Below are positions 1-15,225 of a DNA stretch of 64,000 nt, in pieces. Numbering within the stretch: the first letter of the stretch is position 1; each line of letters starts with the position of its first letter. The stretch lies in assembly GCF_900496995.4 (NCBI RefSeq), contig NC_044004.1:50374224-50438223 (forward strand). The letters are read 5' to 3'. Position numbers and translations under genes: made by a program. The DNA comes from Aquila chrysaetos chrysaetos (lineage: Eukaryota; Chordata; Aves; Accipitriformes; Accipitridae). Under the pieces are notes generated by a model that was given only the letters and a program-made list of their open reading frames with translations, made no database searches and was not told the DNA's origin.

Positions 1-570
1 TTCAGATGAAGAGTGTGGCATGGGACAAAGAAAACAGGAACAAGTATCAAACACAGGAGCTGCAGTTTATTTTGAACAGCCACACTGAGCTCTGAGCTAC
101 TTAAACAATTTCTTTCCTTTTTGGGAGAGTTTCCAAAGGAAAGAGGAAAGTTTCCAAGTGCTGGAAAATATTGGGACTAAACTGGGGGCGGGGGGGGGGG
201 GGCAGCCTTAAGAAAATAAACCCTCAGAGCAGGGAGACACACACAAATAACAAGTAAGGTGGGGGCCTGTGAGCCAGCTCTCCAACGTACCTACCTACCT
301 GGAGAGCTTAAGCAACACGAGAAGTTATCCAGCAGTGCTGTTTTTTCCTTCCAGAAGGAGGAAGGATTTTTCAGCATAGACAAGTATTTACCCTAAGAGA
401 AGCTTCAGCTGGTTTAGGCAAACAATCTCGAAGAGATGTAACCAACAGAAGAGACTGGCCACATCCTACTTCTATTTGCTTGATATTAATTGCTTCTGAA
501 TAACATCAGCTATGCATGCATTAACATTGATGGTAAGCTATACTGGCTCACATTACTCCTTCTCTTACAG
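1..570 (+). other. SH3D19: 3' part of the last SH3D19 intron
   Basis: Non-coding sequence that ends in a pyrimidine-rich acceptor (TCTCTTACAG, 561-570) directly before the SH3D19 terminal exon. It holds a run of 13 G at 190-202. The exon encoding the first half of the last SH3 domain is not here and must lie upstream of the window. Confidence 0.8.
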
Positions 571-687
571 GCAGGTGATACAATAACAGAGCTGGAATCT
601 GTAGACGAGGACTGGATGAGTGGAGAGATACAAGGAAAGTCTGGGATATTTCCCAAGAACTTTGTTCAGATTTTAAAAACACCGTGA
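571..687 (+). CDS. SH3D19: SH3D19 terminal coding exon (end of last SH3 domain), partial gene
   Basis: This 117-base exon encodes the last 38 residues of an SH3 domain and then TGA. Visible are the acidic n-Src-like stretch ELESVDEDW, the Trp-Met-Ser-Gly core, and the terminal GIFPKNFV segment, which holds the conserved Pro and aromatic of an SH3 ligand groove. The wording matches the final SH3 domain of vertebrate SH3D19 (EBP/Kryn), an adaptor with several SH3 domains that binds ADAM proteases and acts in endocytosis and cytoskeletal signalling. The AG acceptor at 569-570 is in phase with GCA GGT GAT. Identity is supported by the neighbour: SH3D19 lies tail to tail with RPS3A in mammals, as here. 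Upstream exons are outside the window. Confidence 0.9.
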   Translation, partial: AGDTITELESVDEDWMSGEIQGKSGIFPKNFVQILKTP

Positions 688-3600
688 AGTGTTGCCTCTC
701 TTTGTACTCCCTGCATGTGGGAGAGAATGTTTTCTATCCTAAAGGCACAGCAAAGACATCAACGTGTTTTGACTATCAATGTTTTGCACTACTTTTTCTA
801 GACAGTCATACTAGTATCTTGAAGTCAAATAAGAAAATCTAAGTCTTTTGTGACAGTGTATGTAGTCATGCTTCATGAATGCTCTGAGAGCAAATACAAG
901 CAGGATTTTTAGCAGTTTCCAACTAGGGAAATACTGTGGTGCAACACCATTTTAACTTAAATAGCATAAGTAATAAATAGTATGTTTACTATCTGGTATT
1001 ACATTTATCATGCACAAAGTCTGCATAAAGTAAGCTTCTTTGGGCTTCTTTAAAAACTTTTAAAATCCAAATTTAAAAGATTGTTTTTAAGATATAATTA
1101 CAGCACTCGGTATGTAGATCAAGTTTGATGTTCAGGTTTCATTACTGCTTGACTTCCACATTAGCAGTAAAATCCACTTGTTCTATGACTTAGAGGATAA
1201 GGACGATAACTGATATTTTATAGTAGAAAAAATATCAAATCTAATACTGGTAAGAGGGAAAACTCCAAAGCAAATCCTTGTGTAGTATTCTTCTTTTCTT
1301 AGCCCAAGCTGCTCATACAGGAAGATCAGAAAAGCAAAACTTTAAGTATTTTGCCGCAATGAATAATGTTCAAATCAGTATGAATCATCTTAGACCTTCT
1401 TCCCTTCCCCCAAAATCCTTTCCAAATACAGGTTTAGATTTTTCTACTGCCCACTGTTCAAGCACCATCGTACCCTTCTTTTCCAGCTGAAGTTAGTTGT
1501 GACAGACAGCATTTACTGAGCTTTCTCAGATCCCCTCCATGCAGTAGCTGCACTATTCCAACTATTTGCCCCTCCACCCCGTTCATGTAAGTGGAAAGCC
1601 AGCCTTCACTCTGCATTTCATTTATCACTCAAGCACTGGAACATACTTCAGCAACACTATTCCTATCCTTAACATGAAGGATATTATACAGCCTTGGTTT
1701 TAGCTTTCAGCAGACATGAGATTAGTTTCCAGTTTGTTACCACATACCAACTATACTGAGCATCATTATAAATGGTCTGTCGAGGCCTTAAGGAAAACAT
1801 GCCTGGCAAGAGGTTACTTCAAGCAGCTCTAACAAAAGGCATTTAGTAAAAAACATCAGTGTGACTTGAATGACAAACTTAGACAGACATGATTGAGGTA
1901 GCTTCACATTATAAGAACTTCTGGTAGTAAATTCCTTTTTGCAACCCTTGGCTTCTGACAAAATAGTTAAATGCATCTTGATTAACTGTTAACTTCATCA
2001 GACTGGAACAGAAAAAGAATTATGCTGCAGTTAGCTCTTTCACTGCTGACAGTATTCCATCACTTTCGTACTATATAACAAAAAGGAACCAGTAAGCTGT
2101 TAGCATGAGTCATTACTTCAGAGAGATGCAGGTCACTAGGTATCAAGATACCCTTACAAAATTTTTCTTTGTGGGTCTGAAAATTCAGGTTGCAAAAGGG
2201 CCAACAGTTGAGTGGTGGATAGAGACTGGAAACTAGAATCATCATGATTGACCTCGAGATAGTTTTGGCTTAGTGATGTGCCTGCCTACAACTTTATCAA
2301 TACGAGGTCTAAGTATTACAGCAACAAATACCTACTGCTACAAAAGATCAGGGTGCATCTAAATTGGTGTGTGAGCAAGCTGGGGAGGGTAGCCCTCCCC
2401 TCCCCATGCCCTGCACTTTGGTTACCATCACAGCAGGCAGAAACAAGCTTACAGCCAACACTGAACTCCCCTGCAACAGGGAAGGGGCATCCAGTCTCAG
2501 CAGCAGACTGGAGCTCACGTGAAGCAAGCCACAGGAACACGCAGCACAGACATGAGGCCCTCGGCACCGTTTCGCTCTGCAGTCACTGTTATGCCACGGT
2601 ACTTGCAAATATAGACACAGGCGTTAGCCCTCTGGTTTTTTTTTTCTCTAGAATCTTCATGAATGTGAAGCGTTGTGTATTTAAACTGCATCAATACCAT
2701 TTGCACAACTGGGGGATGAAGATCACACAAAGTTTTATGAGCAGAGAACTGGATTTCTACTTTCATTAAGAGGATTAACATTATAAAAACAATTATTAAT
2801 TATGTGCTATTCTAGATAGATGGAAACATGACAATTTATACAGCTATTACTCAGTTTTACCATCCCCAACTAGTCTATCCAGAACTCCTGTGGAATCAAA
2901 CTTTAACATAAGTCCACCTCAGAGGACAACCCTTCCCACTCTCCAAGTTCTCCTGCCAGGGGATTCCAAAGGTCTTTGTTTATTCTAACAGCCATCTCCT
3001 TCTGGAGAAATCCAAGGGAACAAATACATAGATAGATAGCTTTCCTGACTCCTGCAAGCCCACTCAAGACTTTTCAACCATAAACCTTCAGTGGATCACC
3101 CTGTTAAAACAGGCTTCTTCAAACATGACCTGTGCCAACGGAATTCCTGAATGTCCAGTGAGCGCAGCAGGGGGAGAACAGCAGAACCAAGCAAAGCCCA
3201 CACCAACAAACAGAATACCCAGATCCTCCAAAGACGTACTGCATCATTGTGGTGGTGGATGAGGCTTAAGTGTACGATGTTTACTTACTGTTTGTCTGGC
3301 AGTTTTCTAAGATTTTGATACAAGTCTCAAAAGTAGAACTGAATTTTTATATTTTTTTTTATTTCCTCCTCCCCGTTTTTATAACTGTGTATTGAACAGG
3401 TTTTTTTGTAACTTCCACTGAATGTTTAAAGTCAGTGCCTGTCAGTAGATAAGACCACTGCTTTATTTTAATCTACTCCTCCCTATTACGCAGGGCAGGA
3501 AGAGCAGCAAAGCCTTACATTCAGAGCAAGGAGTGCCACCTAAAGGCTGCTTGCATTACTGCAGGCAGCTAAACCAGCTTATTTATTAAAACTGCAACAA

Positions 3601-4010
3601 GTTAGATGCTTGGCTTTGACAGCAAGGTATTTTCTTAAGACTCGATGCCTAATATCACCATGAAGCTGCATACAGATCATAACATAAAATTCCTAAGGTG
3701 TACAGTTCATAATCCGCAAAAAAACCGAGAATGGGGTGGAACACAAATCCTAACTGCAATATAGTAGCAAATTTCAGCTGTAACCTTGAAATTCAGCTAG
3801 ACCCCCATACATTAGTATGATAATAAAAGCCTCATTTATCAAAACATTTTCTGTTTGATCCACCCTCTGGAAATATCTTCAGGAAGACGTCTTTGTTGTG
3901 TGTACAATTAACGGTGTCCTAAATAAATCTTTGTTAAGTCCAGTAAGTTTTATTATGGTACCTCTGTAAATTAAGAATGTATTTAACCAATAAAATTTTT
4001 TATAATTAAG
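688..4010 (+). other. SH3D19: SH3D19 3'UTR
   Basis: About 3.3 kb of AT-rich non-coding DNA follows the SH3D19 stop. Short open frames occur (one of 163 codons near 2.3 kb) but none resembles a known protein, and the region has no splice-bounded coding segment. It ends at a consensus polyadenylation signal at 3989-3994, followed by a T-rich stretch. Weaker AATAAA copies occur earlier (for example about 970 and 3922) and could give shorter transcripts. The exact end is inferred. Confidence 0.65.
3989..3994 (+). terminator. SH3D19: SH3D19 polyadenylation signal AATAAA
   Basis: AATAAA is followed within 10-40 bases by T-rich and GT-containing sequence, the usual layout of a vertebrate cleavage site. 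It is the last such signal before the convergent RPS3A gene on this strand. Confidence 0.6.
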
Positions 4011-6594
4011 TCAGTCATGATGGCATTTTTATTGTCATATGCTGTGGAGAGCTGAGCTTTCCACTTGACGTGGCAGTTTTATGGATCTCATTCTGCTTAC
4101 GTATTTAACACAACAGCAAAAAAACCAACCCTCCACCCCCAAACAAATCATAGAGCAATATCGCATCCCTTTACAAGTAGTCCAAAGCCCTCAGAGAATC
4201 CTGAGGGCTTTAATACAGTTTACTCAAGCCTTCGGACTCGGGTACATTTCACACTTACCACCTGCAGAACCTGTGACATTTGCTACCTGCAGCAACCAGC
4301 TGTCATCGCATGGTATCGCACAAGACAAGTGATGCTCTCTCTACTCATGCTGTGGCAAGATTACTTATGATGAAGACACAGGTTGACCCTGAGCTGACTG
4401 GCAATTCTACACATACTTGCATGTGCTCTGCTGATTGCTGCTATTCATACACCATGATTTTTCAGCTGATATTTGTACAGAGGGTGCATAAAATTTCCCT
4501 TCCTGCTTACTTTTCCCCCATCTGAAATCATTTCAGAGCATACATTTACCCAGCGCTCCTACGTGGTAATGCCAGCAGTCTACTGCTCAAAAAAAAAAAA
4601 TTAAAAAAAAAAAAATTAAAAAATAAAAAAGAAAAGAAAAAAGCAAGCTCTTGTTCTTTCCCCAAATCCTCTTGGACTAGCCTTTTTGCAACATGCACTC
4701 CTCAGACGTACAGCTGAAGGGAGAAGTAACAGGATAAAAGACATGTAAGTTTTCAGAAGCAAGCTCGGAAACACCACCTTAGGATTTCTAACTCTCGTAG
4801 TCTACAGAGTACAGGCTAGTTGCAGTCCCTCAGGATTTGTTTGATGGAACTGTTGCTAAAGCAGAGGAAATGCAGCCAACATACATCCGTTACGAGAAAA
4901 CTCTGACAGATCTTCCTCTAATGCAGAGCTTGAATATGTGCATATACATATATGTACACACCTGCACTAAAACTTCCTGTAGTAGGTTCAAGAATTTTCA
5001 ACCTCAGCACACTGACCCTAAATCATGGTTTCTTTTCCCAACTCCAGTGAAAAGTTCTCATTTTTGTTAGAGAAATAAAGGGGCATTTGTTGCAATTTAT
5101 GGCTTAAAAAATATGACTGACTGGGACTCTTGGAGGAGGATGACACCTGCCTCAACAGTACAGCTGAAAAGGGCAAAGCAGAAGATTAAAAGCAGCACTA
5201 TTCCTTTCTCCTGTTCCAGCATCGTTATAGCTTTGAGCACTCACTACCGTTCCACTACACAAACTGGAAGAAGCAGAACAAATAGGCCTGTATTTACAAT
5301 CCAGTAAAGATGGTTACCTGAATATTAAGTCATGGGCTATTCTAAATATCATCCCCTTCTGATTAAAATAGTAACTTGGAATCACAACATGAAATCACAT
5401 CACCTGCAGTCTTCTAAATTAGAAAACAAACTTTTCATTTGGCATATTATTTGCTCCAAACCAGAATTACCAACTAGGGAAAGGTAAAAATCCCCAACAC
5501 TGCAGAGTACGGCCCTCATGGGTAGCATCCCTCTACTTCTCCCCTAGTATCTTTGTTGCAACAGTAACATTTCCTTACTTTCCTCCATTTCGTCTACCCA
5601 GCTATTTCACAGCTGACTGCAGGAGCCACCACCACCGTCTCAGTGACCGCCCCAAGCAGCTCCGTACCATTTTGTTCTCAGGCTTTAAATCACAAACTTG
5701 CGAACAATCTAATAGCACACACTTTAGGTTTGTTGCCCAATTCTAAACAAAACATGCCAAGAGTGCAAAATACTCCTTGTTTTAGCCAGAAAAACACACT
5801 CTTCAATTTTTAAGCCACCGTAAGCTGAACAAGCTACAATGCTATTGGATAATGGAAAAAACAGTTAAAATTACTCGGCAAATCGCTTAAGTGTGCTTTA
5901 TTCTCAGAACACAGACCATTGCCTTTTTATGATAGCATTTTTTTCCCCTGAAGTTCCACAGGTTTTTCAGCTGTGATTATGGTTACCCCTCGGTTCTGAT
6001 AGAGGTTAAAAAACTACATACAACCCTACTCTTGAGCATATTCTGCATTTCTATACTGCTCAAAACTAACACTGCTTCCATCATCAAAATGGCAGCTTAA
6101 AGATCTTTTAACACCTTTTGACTATTAGAGACCAACTCTGTCTCATGAGAGGTCATATCAAATTACCACCAAGAAGCTTAAACATACACATACGTAATTC
6201 TCAGGTTAAGTAGTATGGATAAATCCCTAAGACTTCCCTATAACAAAAAATTCTGGAACAGTAAGTTTCCCTGTGTGGCACCCCATCTGCCCTGTACAAT
6301 GCTCCTCTTTAAAGCACCTTTCACCAATACAAGCTCTGCACACACCCACAAGGTTTCTTTTCTGGGGACCAAAATTATTGGGAAAAACCAACATACAGAA
6401 TCCTTGGTATTGCACTTTCCACCTTTCAAAAAGGACAACCCACTTTCTTCCACCCATCTCACAACACCAATCATGAAAAACAGATCTCCAAAACAAGTTT
6501 TGCTTTTTTTTTAGACCAAGGCAATAGGTTTACCTTATTAAAAACCCATCCACATATCCAATATTGTCCAGTAGCAATACAGGCAACCAAACAT
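4011..6594. other. Intergenic spacer between convergent SH3D19 and RPS3A
   Basis: AT-rich spacer with no recognised gene. It contains an A-rich block at about 4588-4640. Several short open frames have no family signature. A long readthrough 3'UTR from either gene could extend into it. Confidence 0.6.
4588..4640 (+). repeat. A-rich low-complexity tract
   Basis: Runs of 12-13 A broken by TT, T and G. No target-site duplication or retroposed gene body is evident next to it, so simple-sequence expansion is as likely as a retroposon tail. Confidence 0.7.
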
Positions 6595-6614
6595 TAGTTC
6601 TGTATATTAAAACT

Positions 6615-6620
6615 TTTATT
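6615..6620 (-). terminator. RPS3A: RPS3A polyadenylation signal
   Basis: TTTATT on the plus strand reads AATAAA on the gene strand, about 19 bases past the TGA stop. Such a short 3'UTR is typical of ribosomal protein genes. Cleavage is expected near 6595. Confidence 0.85.
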
Positions 6621-6638
6621 TTCCATCAATTTTTAGTT

Positions 6639-10825
<4,187 letters not shown>

Positions 10826-10862
10826 GGTCCCGCCCTGCCGACGAAAAGGCCGGAAGCGCCCG

Positions 10863-10932
10863 CTCGCGCGAGATTATACGAGAGTGGGGCTCGCGCGAGA
10901 ACTGCGGGCGGCGGGCAGCGCTCTCGCGAGAG
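10863..10932. promoter_or_regulatory. RPS3A: Three CGCG palindromes upstream of RPS3A
   Basis: CTCGCGCGAG occurs at 10863-10872 and 10890-10899, and CTCTCGCGAGAG at 10921-10932, about 30 bases apart. The last contains the TCTCGCGAGA element known from CpG-island promoters and linked to BANP and ZBTB33 binding. The first two are one-step variants. Confidence 0.7.
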
Positions 10933-11060
10933 CGGAGCCGCATCTCGCCGGGAGGGGGCGGGCGGCCCGTCCCCTGGGACGTACCACAGCGGGACGGAAC
11001 CAACGGCGCGGGGGGAAGGGGGGGGGGGGGGGGAATGGGGCCGGGGTTGCTACCGGTGGG

Positions 11061-13296
11061 CCGCGGGATGTGGCGCGTTGTCCTTTCTGCGCCTTTCGTG
11101 GCCCCGCAGAGCTGCCGGCGCTGTTCGGTCCCGTCCCCTCCCCAAGGAATTTTTGGGTTTGGACTTTTGGGGATCTTTCGGTGCGCCCTGAGGCCTCCGT
11201 GCTGAGGCAGCCTTGACACGCTTTCCAGCACATCACTTCTGGCCTTTCTGTGCCTCTCGTGGGTGTCCCGGGCCCCTCCTCGTGGCTTTTGGGGTGCTCC
11301 AGGACGATGGTCTGTGTTGCCAGGGCAGGGACCAAGGGATGGTGGCCATTCTCCGAGGGCTGAAGGGCTGAGATGGAAAGAAAGAGAGCGGAGATCAAAC
11401 CCCTGTGTCTGCAGAAGCCCCGGAGCATCCTCACCAGACAGCGCCAGCCCACCCAGCCCTTCCCACGCTATGGGGAAGCTGGGGCACTGCGGGGACAACT
11501 GGAAGCTGCTGGTCTGGGCTGCCTCGGGTGCTTCGGCTGGTTCCTCCTCTCCCCTCTGCACAGGGGTGCAGAGCCCACCTTGCCTGGGGCAGGGCACGCT
11601 GCCCTCGCTAACCCACGCAGGCAGTCGGCACCTCCTCGCTCGCTCTTGACGCCTCGTGCCCTAGGCACACGCAGCCCATCACCCCATGACGGCCTGACCA
11701 TCTGGGGCGACGCAGGACAGCAGCCGAGGGGAGAGCGTGGCGCAGCAGGAGGCTCCCGTCAGCCCACCTGTGTGGGCAGGGGTGGGAGAGGGAGATGCGG
11801 TGCCCAGGCCGGCGCCTGGCAGTCGGGACTCCCGTGGGACAAGAGGGGACCACAGGTTGTGGCTCACTGATGAACCTCACAGCAACCTCTGGGAAGGATG
11901 CCTGAGGGTCCTCCAGGTAGGGAAGGCTCTAGCACGGGTACCTGTACTGTGCCGGTTAGAGACAGCACTGGGACACAGGGCTGAGGCAGACCCTTGCCAG
12001 GCATCCAGGCTTGTTCCTCCTCCTGGGGACACCATCCCCTTCCCACCCACACCATGTCAGTGGAAGGCAGAGTGTGTCCGGGAGGCGGTGATGAGAGCCC
12101 CCATCCTGCTTCCATGCCCAGCAGAGGAGCAGGTTCTTGTCAGCCTCAGAGAGTCAGCAAGGGGGCTGTGCTGATCTTCCATGTCTTCGAGGTTTTGGCC
12201 AGGTGGCTGCGCTGTTCCCACTGCAAGGGCTGTGTGACTTCAGGAGGATTTCTTGAGAGGCTCGCAGAGCTGTAGAGATGACGCCACAGCCCAGGGCAGG
12301 GCACTCTCCACCTACATCGTGGCCAGGCATAGACCTTTTCTAGCTCTTTTCGGGAAGGGGGTGCCCAGGACCGAGCCTACCCCAGGCTGAAGGACAGGGT
12401 GGGCCTGGGACAGACAGGGGAATGGCTCTGTGCTGTCCTTGGGGACAAGTAGGTGAGGTCTGACAGTGACACACACTCAAAGAGTGCATCTCTCAGCAGC
12501 CCATAGCCCTAGTGCTGAGGCCCATTTGTGAAGTGTCGGCATCCGGTGTCATTGTCCACCTTGAATCACTGGTGGGGTCAAACTTCGTTGCTCCTGCAGA
12601 AGAAGGGCAGCTGAGGGCTCCTGTCCGCTTTCTTCCTCATCCTCCATTTGCCACTTCCCATCACAGTCTCTATCATGTCTTTGAAGAGGAGGATGGAGAC
12701 CACTTGCACCCGGTGGTGACAGCTTCACCTGGGCACTGTATGCCTCTCCCTCAGGAGGGTACACGTTCTCCTTGGGGCTCCATCAGGTTCTCCCTGATGG
12801 TCAAGGGAAAGGGGTGCGTTTTTGGTGGGCTCAGCCTGGCTCCTGGCTCTTTGCTTGTCTCTGCCTCAGCGGAGCAGCCGGGAGCATGTGAGGTAACGGC
12901 GGGGCAAAATGCATCCTGGCACTTCCCAGGGGTACGAACTTGCCTGCAAGGGTGTACAGTGGAAAGGGACACATAGCTCCTGAAGCAATGCGGGGCAGCT
13001 GTGGACATACCGCATTGTCCAAGAGGGGCAGGAGCGTCTGTCAGCTGCCCCAGAGGTGATGCTGACATCCTGTCCCTCCACCAGGGAACTAGAAGGCGTC
13101 TTGGCCTGCCACCCAAGAGGACCCAGTCGTCCTGCCCACCACGGGACACATGGCCCGAGGCCAGAATGCATGGGCCAAGGCAACATGGGGAGGGGGCACC
13201 CAAGGGGACATTCACAGCCAGTCACGTGGTTCGTTAATGACTACCTAATGACCTTGGGAGGGCCGTGAGGGGGAGTGGGGCCTCCTGGACGCCTGG
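11061..13296. other. GC-rich intergenic region with no recognised gene
   Basis: GC-rich spacer upstream of RPS3A and of the RNase gene. Many overlapping open frames occur on both strands, but none has a protein-family signature or convincing splice-bounded exon. It contains one copy (about 11290-11470) of a repeat that recurs inverted near 16.1 kb. Confidence 0.6.
11290..11470 (-). repeat. Copy A of an unclassified divergent repeat
   Basis: Read on the minus strand from about 11470, this resembles the plus strand at 16040-16215. Shared words include GCTGGGTGGGC, TTTGATCTC and CTCT/CTGTTTCTTTC, in the same order and spacing. Divergence is substantial. The family was not recognised. Confidence 0.5.
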
Positions 13297-13321
13297 CCCC
13301 CCCCCCCCCCCCCCCCCCCCC
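13297..13321 (+). repeat. Poly-C tract (25 C)
   Basis: An uninterrupted run of 25 C lies about 75 bases upstream of the RNase TATA box. The complementary strand could fold into a G-quadruplex. Its assembled length may be unreliable. Confidence 0.9.
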
Positions 13322-13395
13322 GCCATCCGCTGGACTTTGCTCTTTGCCCTGCCCCTCCTCCTGGATCCTTGCCCATTGGGCCCAGCTGGGGCCAG

Positions 13396-13403
13396 TATAA
13401 AAG
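13396..13403 (+). promoter_or_regulatory. TATA box of the RNase A family gene
   Basis: TATAAAAG is placed so that transcription would start near 13427. That start is followed by a short exon and a donor, and then by a coding exon whose acceptor lies six bases before the ATG. This is the usual two-exon layout of RNase A genes, so the element is credible. Confidence 0.7.
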
Positions 13404-13426
13404 AGGCACAGAGGAGTGGGAGGGAT

Positions 13427-13479
13427 CCTGGAGACCCCGAGGCCATAAGGGAAACTGAGGCACACACACAGAGGTGCGG
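13427..13479 (+). other. Probable non-coding exon 1 of the RNase gene
   Basis: Inferred from the TATA box upstream and from a donor GTGAGG at 13480; an alternative donor GTGCGG lies at 13474. RNase A family genes typically have one untranslated first exon and one coding exon. The exact start is inferred. Confidence 0.5.
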
Positions 13480-13499
13480 GTGAGGGATGCGTCAGGGGA

Positions 13500-13890
13500 C
13501 CAGAGTGTCTGCGGGAGGGGGACTGTGAGGAACCCAAGCATCCAGTGCGGGAGGGAGGATATGTAGGGGATGCAGGTGTCGGGGCAGGGGGTGGATCTAT
13601 AGGGGACCCAGGGGTCCAGGGTGGGTGTTCCATAGGGGACCCAGGCTTCTGGGGAGTGCAGAACTGTAGGGGACCCCGGTGTCCATGGGGTGTTCTGTGG
13701 GGGACCCAGGCATCCAGGTGGGATCCACAGATGGCCCAGGTGTCTGGGGAGGGGGGTCCCCTCATGCATTTAGAGGGGATCTGTAAGGGACGCCAGTGTC
13801 TGGGCGAGGGAATATGTAGAGGAATTGAGCGTCCAGGGTGGGGTTTCCAATCGGGGGCCCAGAAGTGCAGGTGACCCTGACCCCACTTTC
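13500..13890 (+). repeat. Degenerate minisatellite in the RNase intron
   Basis: About ten imperfect copies of a roughly 33-36 base G-rich unit. The common core is close to GTAGGGGACCCAGGYGTC followed by a G-rich spacer. It fills nearly the whole intron between exon 1 and the coding exon. Confidence 0.75.
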
Positions 13891-13901
13891 CACAGGTGCC
13901 C

Positions 13902-14331
13902 ATGGCAGGCTGGGCCCTCTGCACGGCCCTGGTGCTGGCAGCGCTGGCAGGGGCGGTGGGCGAGACCCGCTATGAGAAGTTCCTGCGGCAGCACGTGGAC
14001 CACCCCCGGACATCCGTGCTCGCGGCGCACCGCTACTGCGAGACCATGCTGGCACGCCGGCGGGTGACGGCCCCGGGGCGGCCCTGCAAGCCCTCCAACA
14101 CCTTTGTGCACGCACCAGCCGAGGAGTTGCTGGCTGCCTGCACCCAGACGCCTGATGCAGCGGGGCTCCGCAGCACCCCGACACCCATGGGCCTCACAGC
14201 CTGCCGCCTGCGGGGGGGGGGACACCCGGCCTCCTTGCACCTACCGGGCTCGGCAGCTCCAGCACCACGTGCGCGTCGCCTGCCTTGACGGGCTGCCTGT
14301 GCACCTCGCTGGCACCCACGCACCCCCCTAG
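13902..14331 (+). CDS. RNase A superfamily (angiogenin/leukocyte RNase-like), frame broken at a G run
   Basis: A secreted pancreatic-type ribonuclease. The ATG at 13902 follows an acceptor (CCACAG, 13890-13895) and starts a signal peptide of about 20 residues, rich in Ala and Leu. Then come the catalytic His in RQHVDHP (residue 31), the signature CKPSNTF with the catalytic Lys (residue 63), and, near the C-terminus, VRVACLDGLPVHLAG with the second catalytic His. Six cysteines (not eight) and an Arg triplet at 52-54 recall angiogenin. The first frame holds through TACRLRG; the remainder reads one frame over after a run of ten G at 14212-14221. One G fewer would give a single frame of 142 residues plus stop. 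This could be a homopolymer assembly error or a true inactivating mutation. Everything else looks intact. Confidence 0.85.
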
Positions 14332-14411
14332 TGAGGCTTGACATGGCGGGGGGGAGGCTGTAGGTGGGGATGTGGGTTCTCCCTCCCACTGGGGGCTCCG
14401 TGAGGGCCTGC

Positions 14412-14417
14412 AATAAA
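14412..14417 (+). terminator. Polyadenylation signal of the RNase gene
   Basis: AATAAA lies 81 bases past the TAG stop of the second frame segment. It fits a short-3'UTR RNase A gene and supports the view that the downstream frame is the genuine C-terminus. Confidence 0.75.
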
Positions 14418-14459
14418 GGAGGTGCCACAGGCCTGGGCTCCGACATCAGCTTCTGGGGG

Positions 14460-14880
14460 GGACCCTGCGATCCTACCCCTCTCTGGGTGCCCCTGAGCCC
14501 CCTTGGGTGCCCCCAGCCCTGTCCAAGGTGGACCTGGCCCCCCATGTGCTCCATAAACCCCTGGGTTTTCCCAACCTCCTGGGTGTCCCATAGCACCCTG
14601 GAGTGACTCTGACCTCTCCTGTGCCCCATAGACTCCCCTTTCCTGGGCGCTCCACAACTCCCCTGGGTGCCCCATAAGCCCCCCAGGGTCCCCCTGATCC
14701 CCTGGATGTGCACCCAACTCTCTCCCCTGGTATCCTGACCCTTTGGGTGTCACATTGCTTTCCTGGATACCCCATAGCTCCTGCAGGGTCTCCCAACCTC
14801 CCATGTGCCTCATAACCCCCCGGGTACCCCCAACTTCCCCCATGCCTGTCCCGTAAACCCTCACGTGCCCCACAGTCCTC
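14460..14880 (-). repeat. Degenerate minisatellite downstream of the RNase gene
   Basis: Repeated C-rich phrases such as TGGGTGCCCCATA and CCCCTGG recur every 30-40 bases. Read on the minus strand the core is close to TATGGGGCACCCAGG, which resembles the core of the intron minisatellite, so the two arrays are in opposite orientation around the coding exon. Confidence 0.7.
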
Positions 14881-14989
14881 TCTCCCACATGCCTCTGGCC
14901 CCATCTGGGGCCCTTCTGGGGCTGAGGCTGATCTTGGGCCCCCTTGGCACCCCCATGGAGCCGAGCACTGGCTGGGGCCACACACAGCC

Positions 14990-15225
14990 CTGAACCACCA
15001 GCCCACGCACACTGAACACACACAAAACCACAACATACGCACACATGCAAACACACAATGCACACAAAGCATGCAGTGTGCACACAACCACACACAGCAC
15101 TCGCAACACAAAACATACACACACGCTCCTACACACAACATGCATACACAGCACAAACACGCACACAATACGCAAGCATATACACACAACACATACACTA
15201 CATGCACACGCATACACAAACAAGT
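14990..15225 (+). repeat. CA-rich imperfect microsatellite
   Basis: Alternating purine-pyrimidine sequence dominated by CACA, ACAT and GCACAC words. It is too degenerate for a clean (CA)n. The minus strand reads as Cys/Val-rich nonsense frames. Confidence 0.85.

Noticed and set aside
2278-2769. 163-codon frame in the SH3D19 3'UTR
   Set aside because: No family resemblance, and it lies in a clear 3'UTR; chance open frame.
14328-15219. Minus-strand frames of 248-264 codons
   Set aside because: Translations of the minisatellite and CA-rich block (Cys/Val- and Gly-rich repeats), not a gene.
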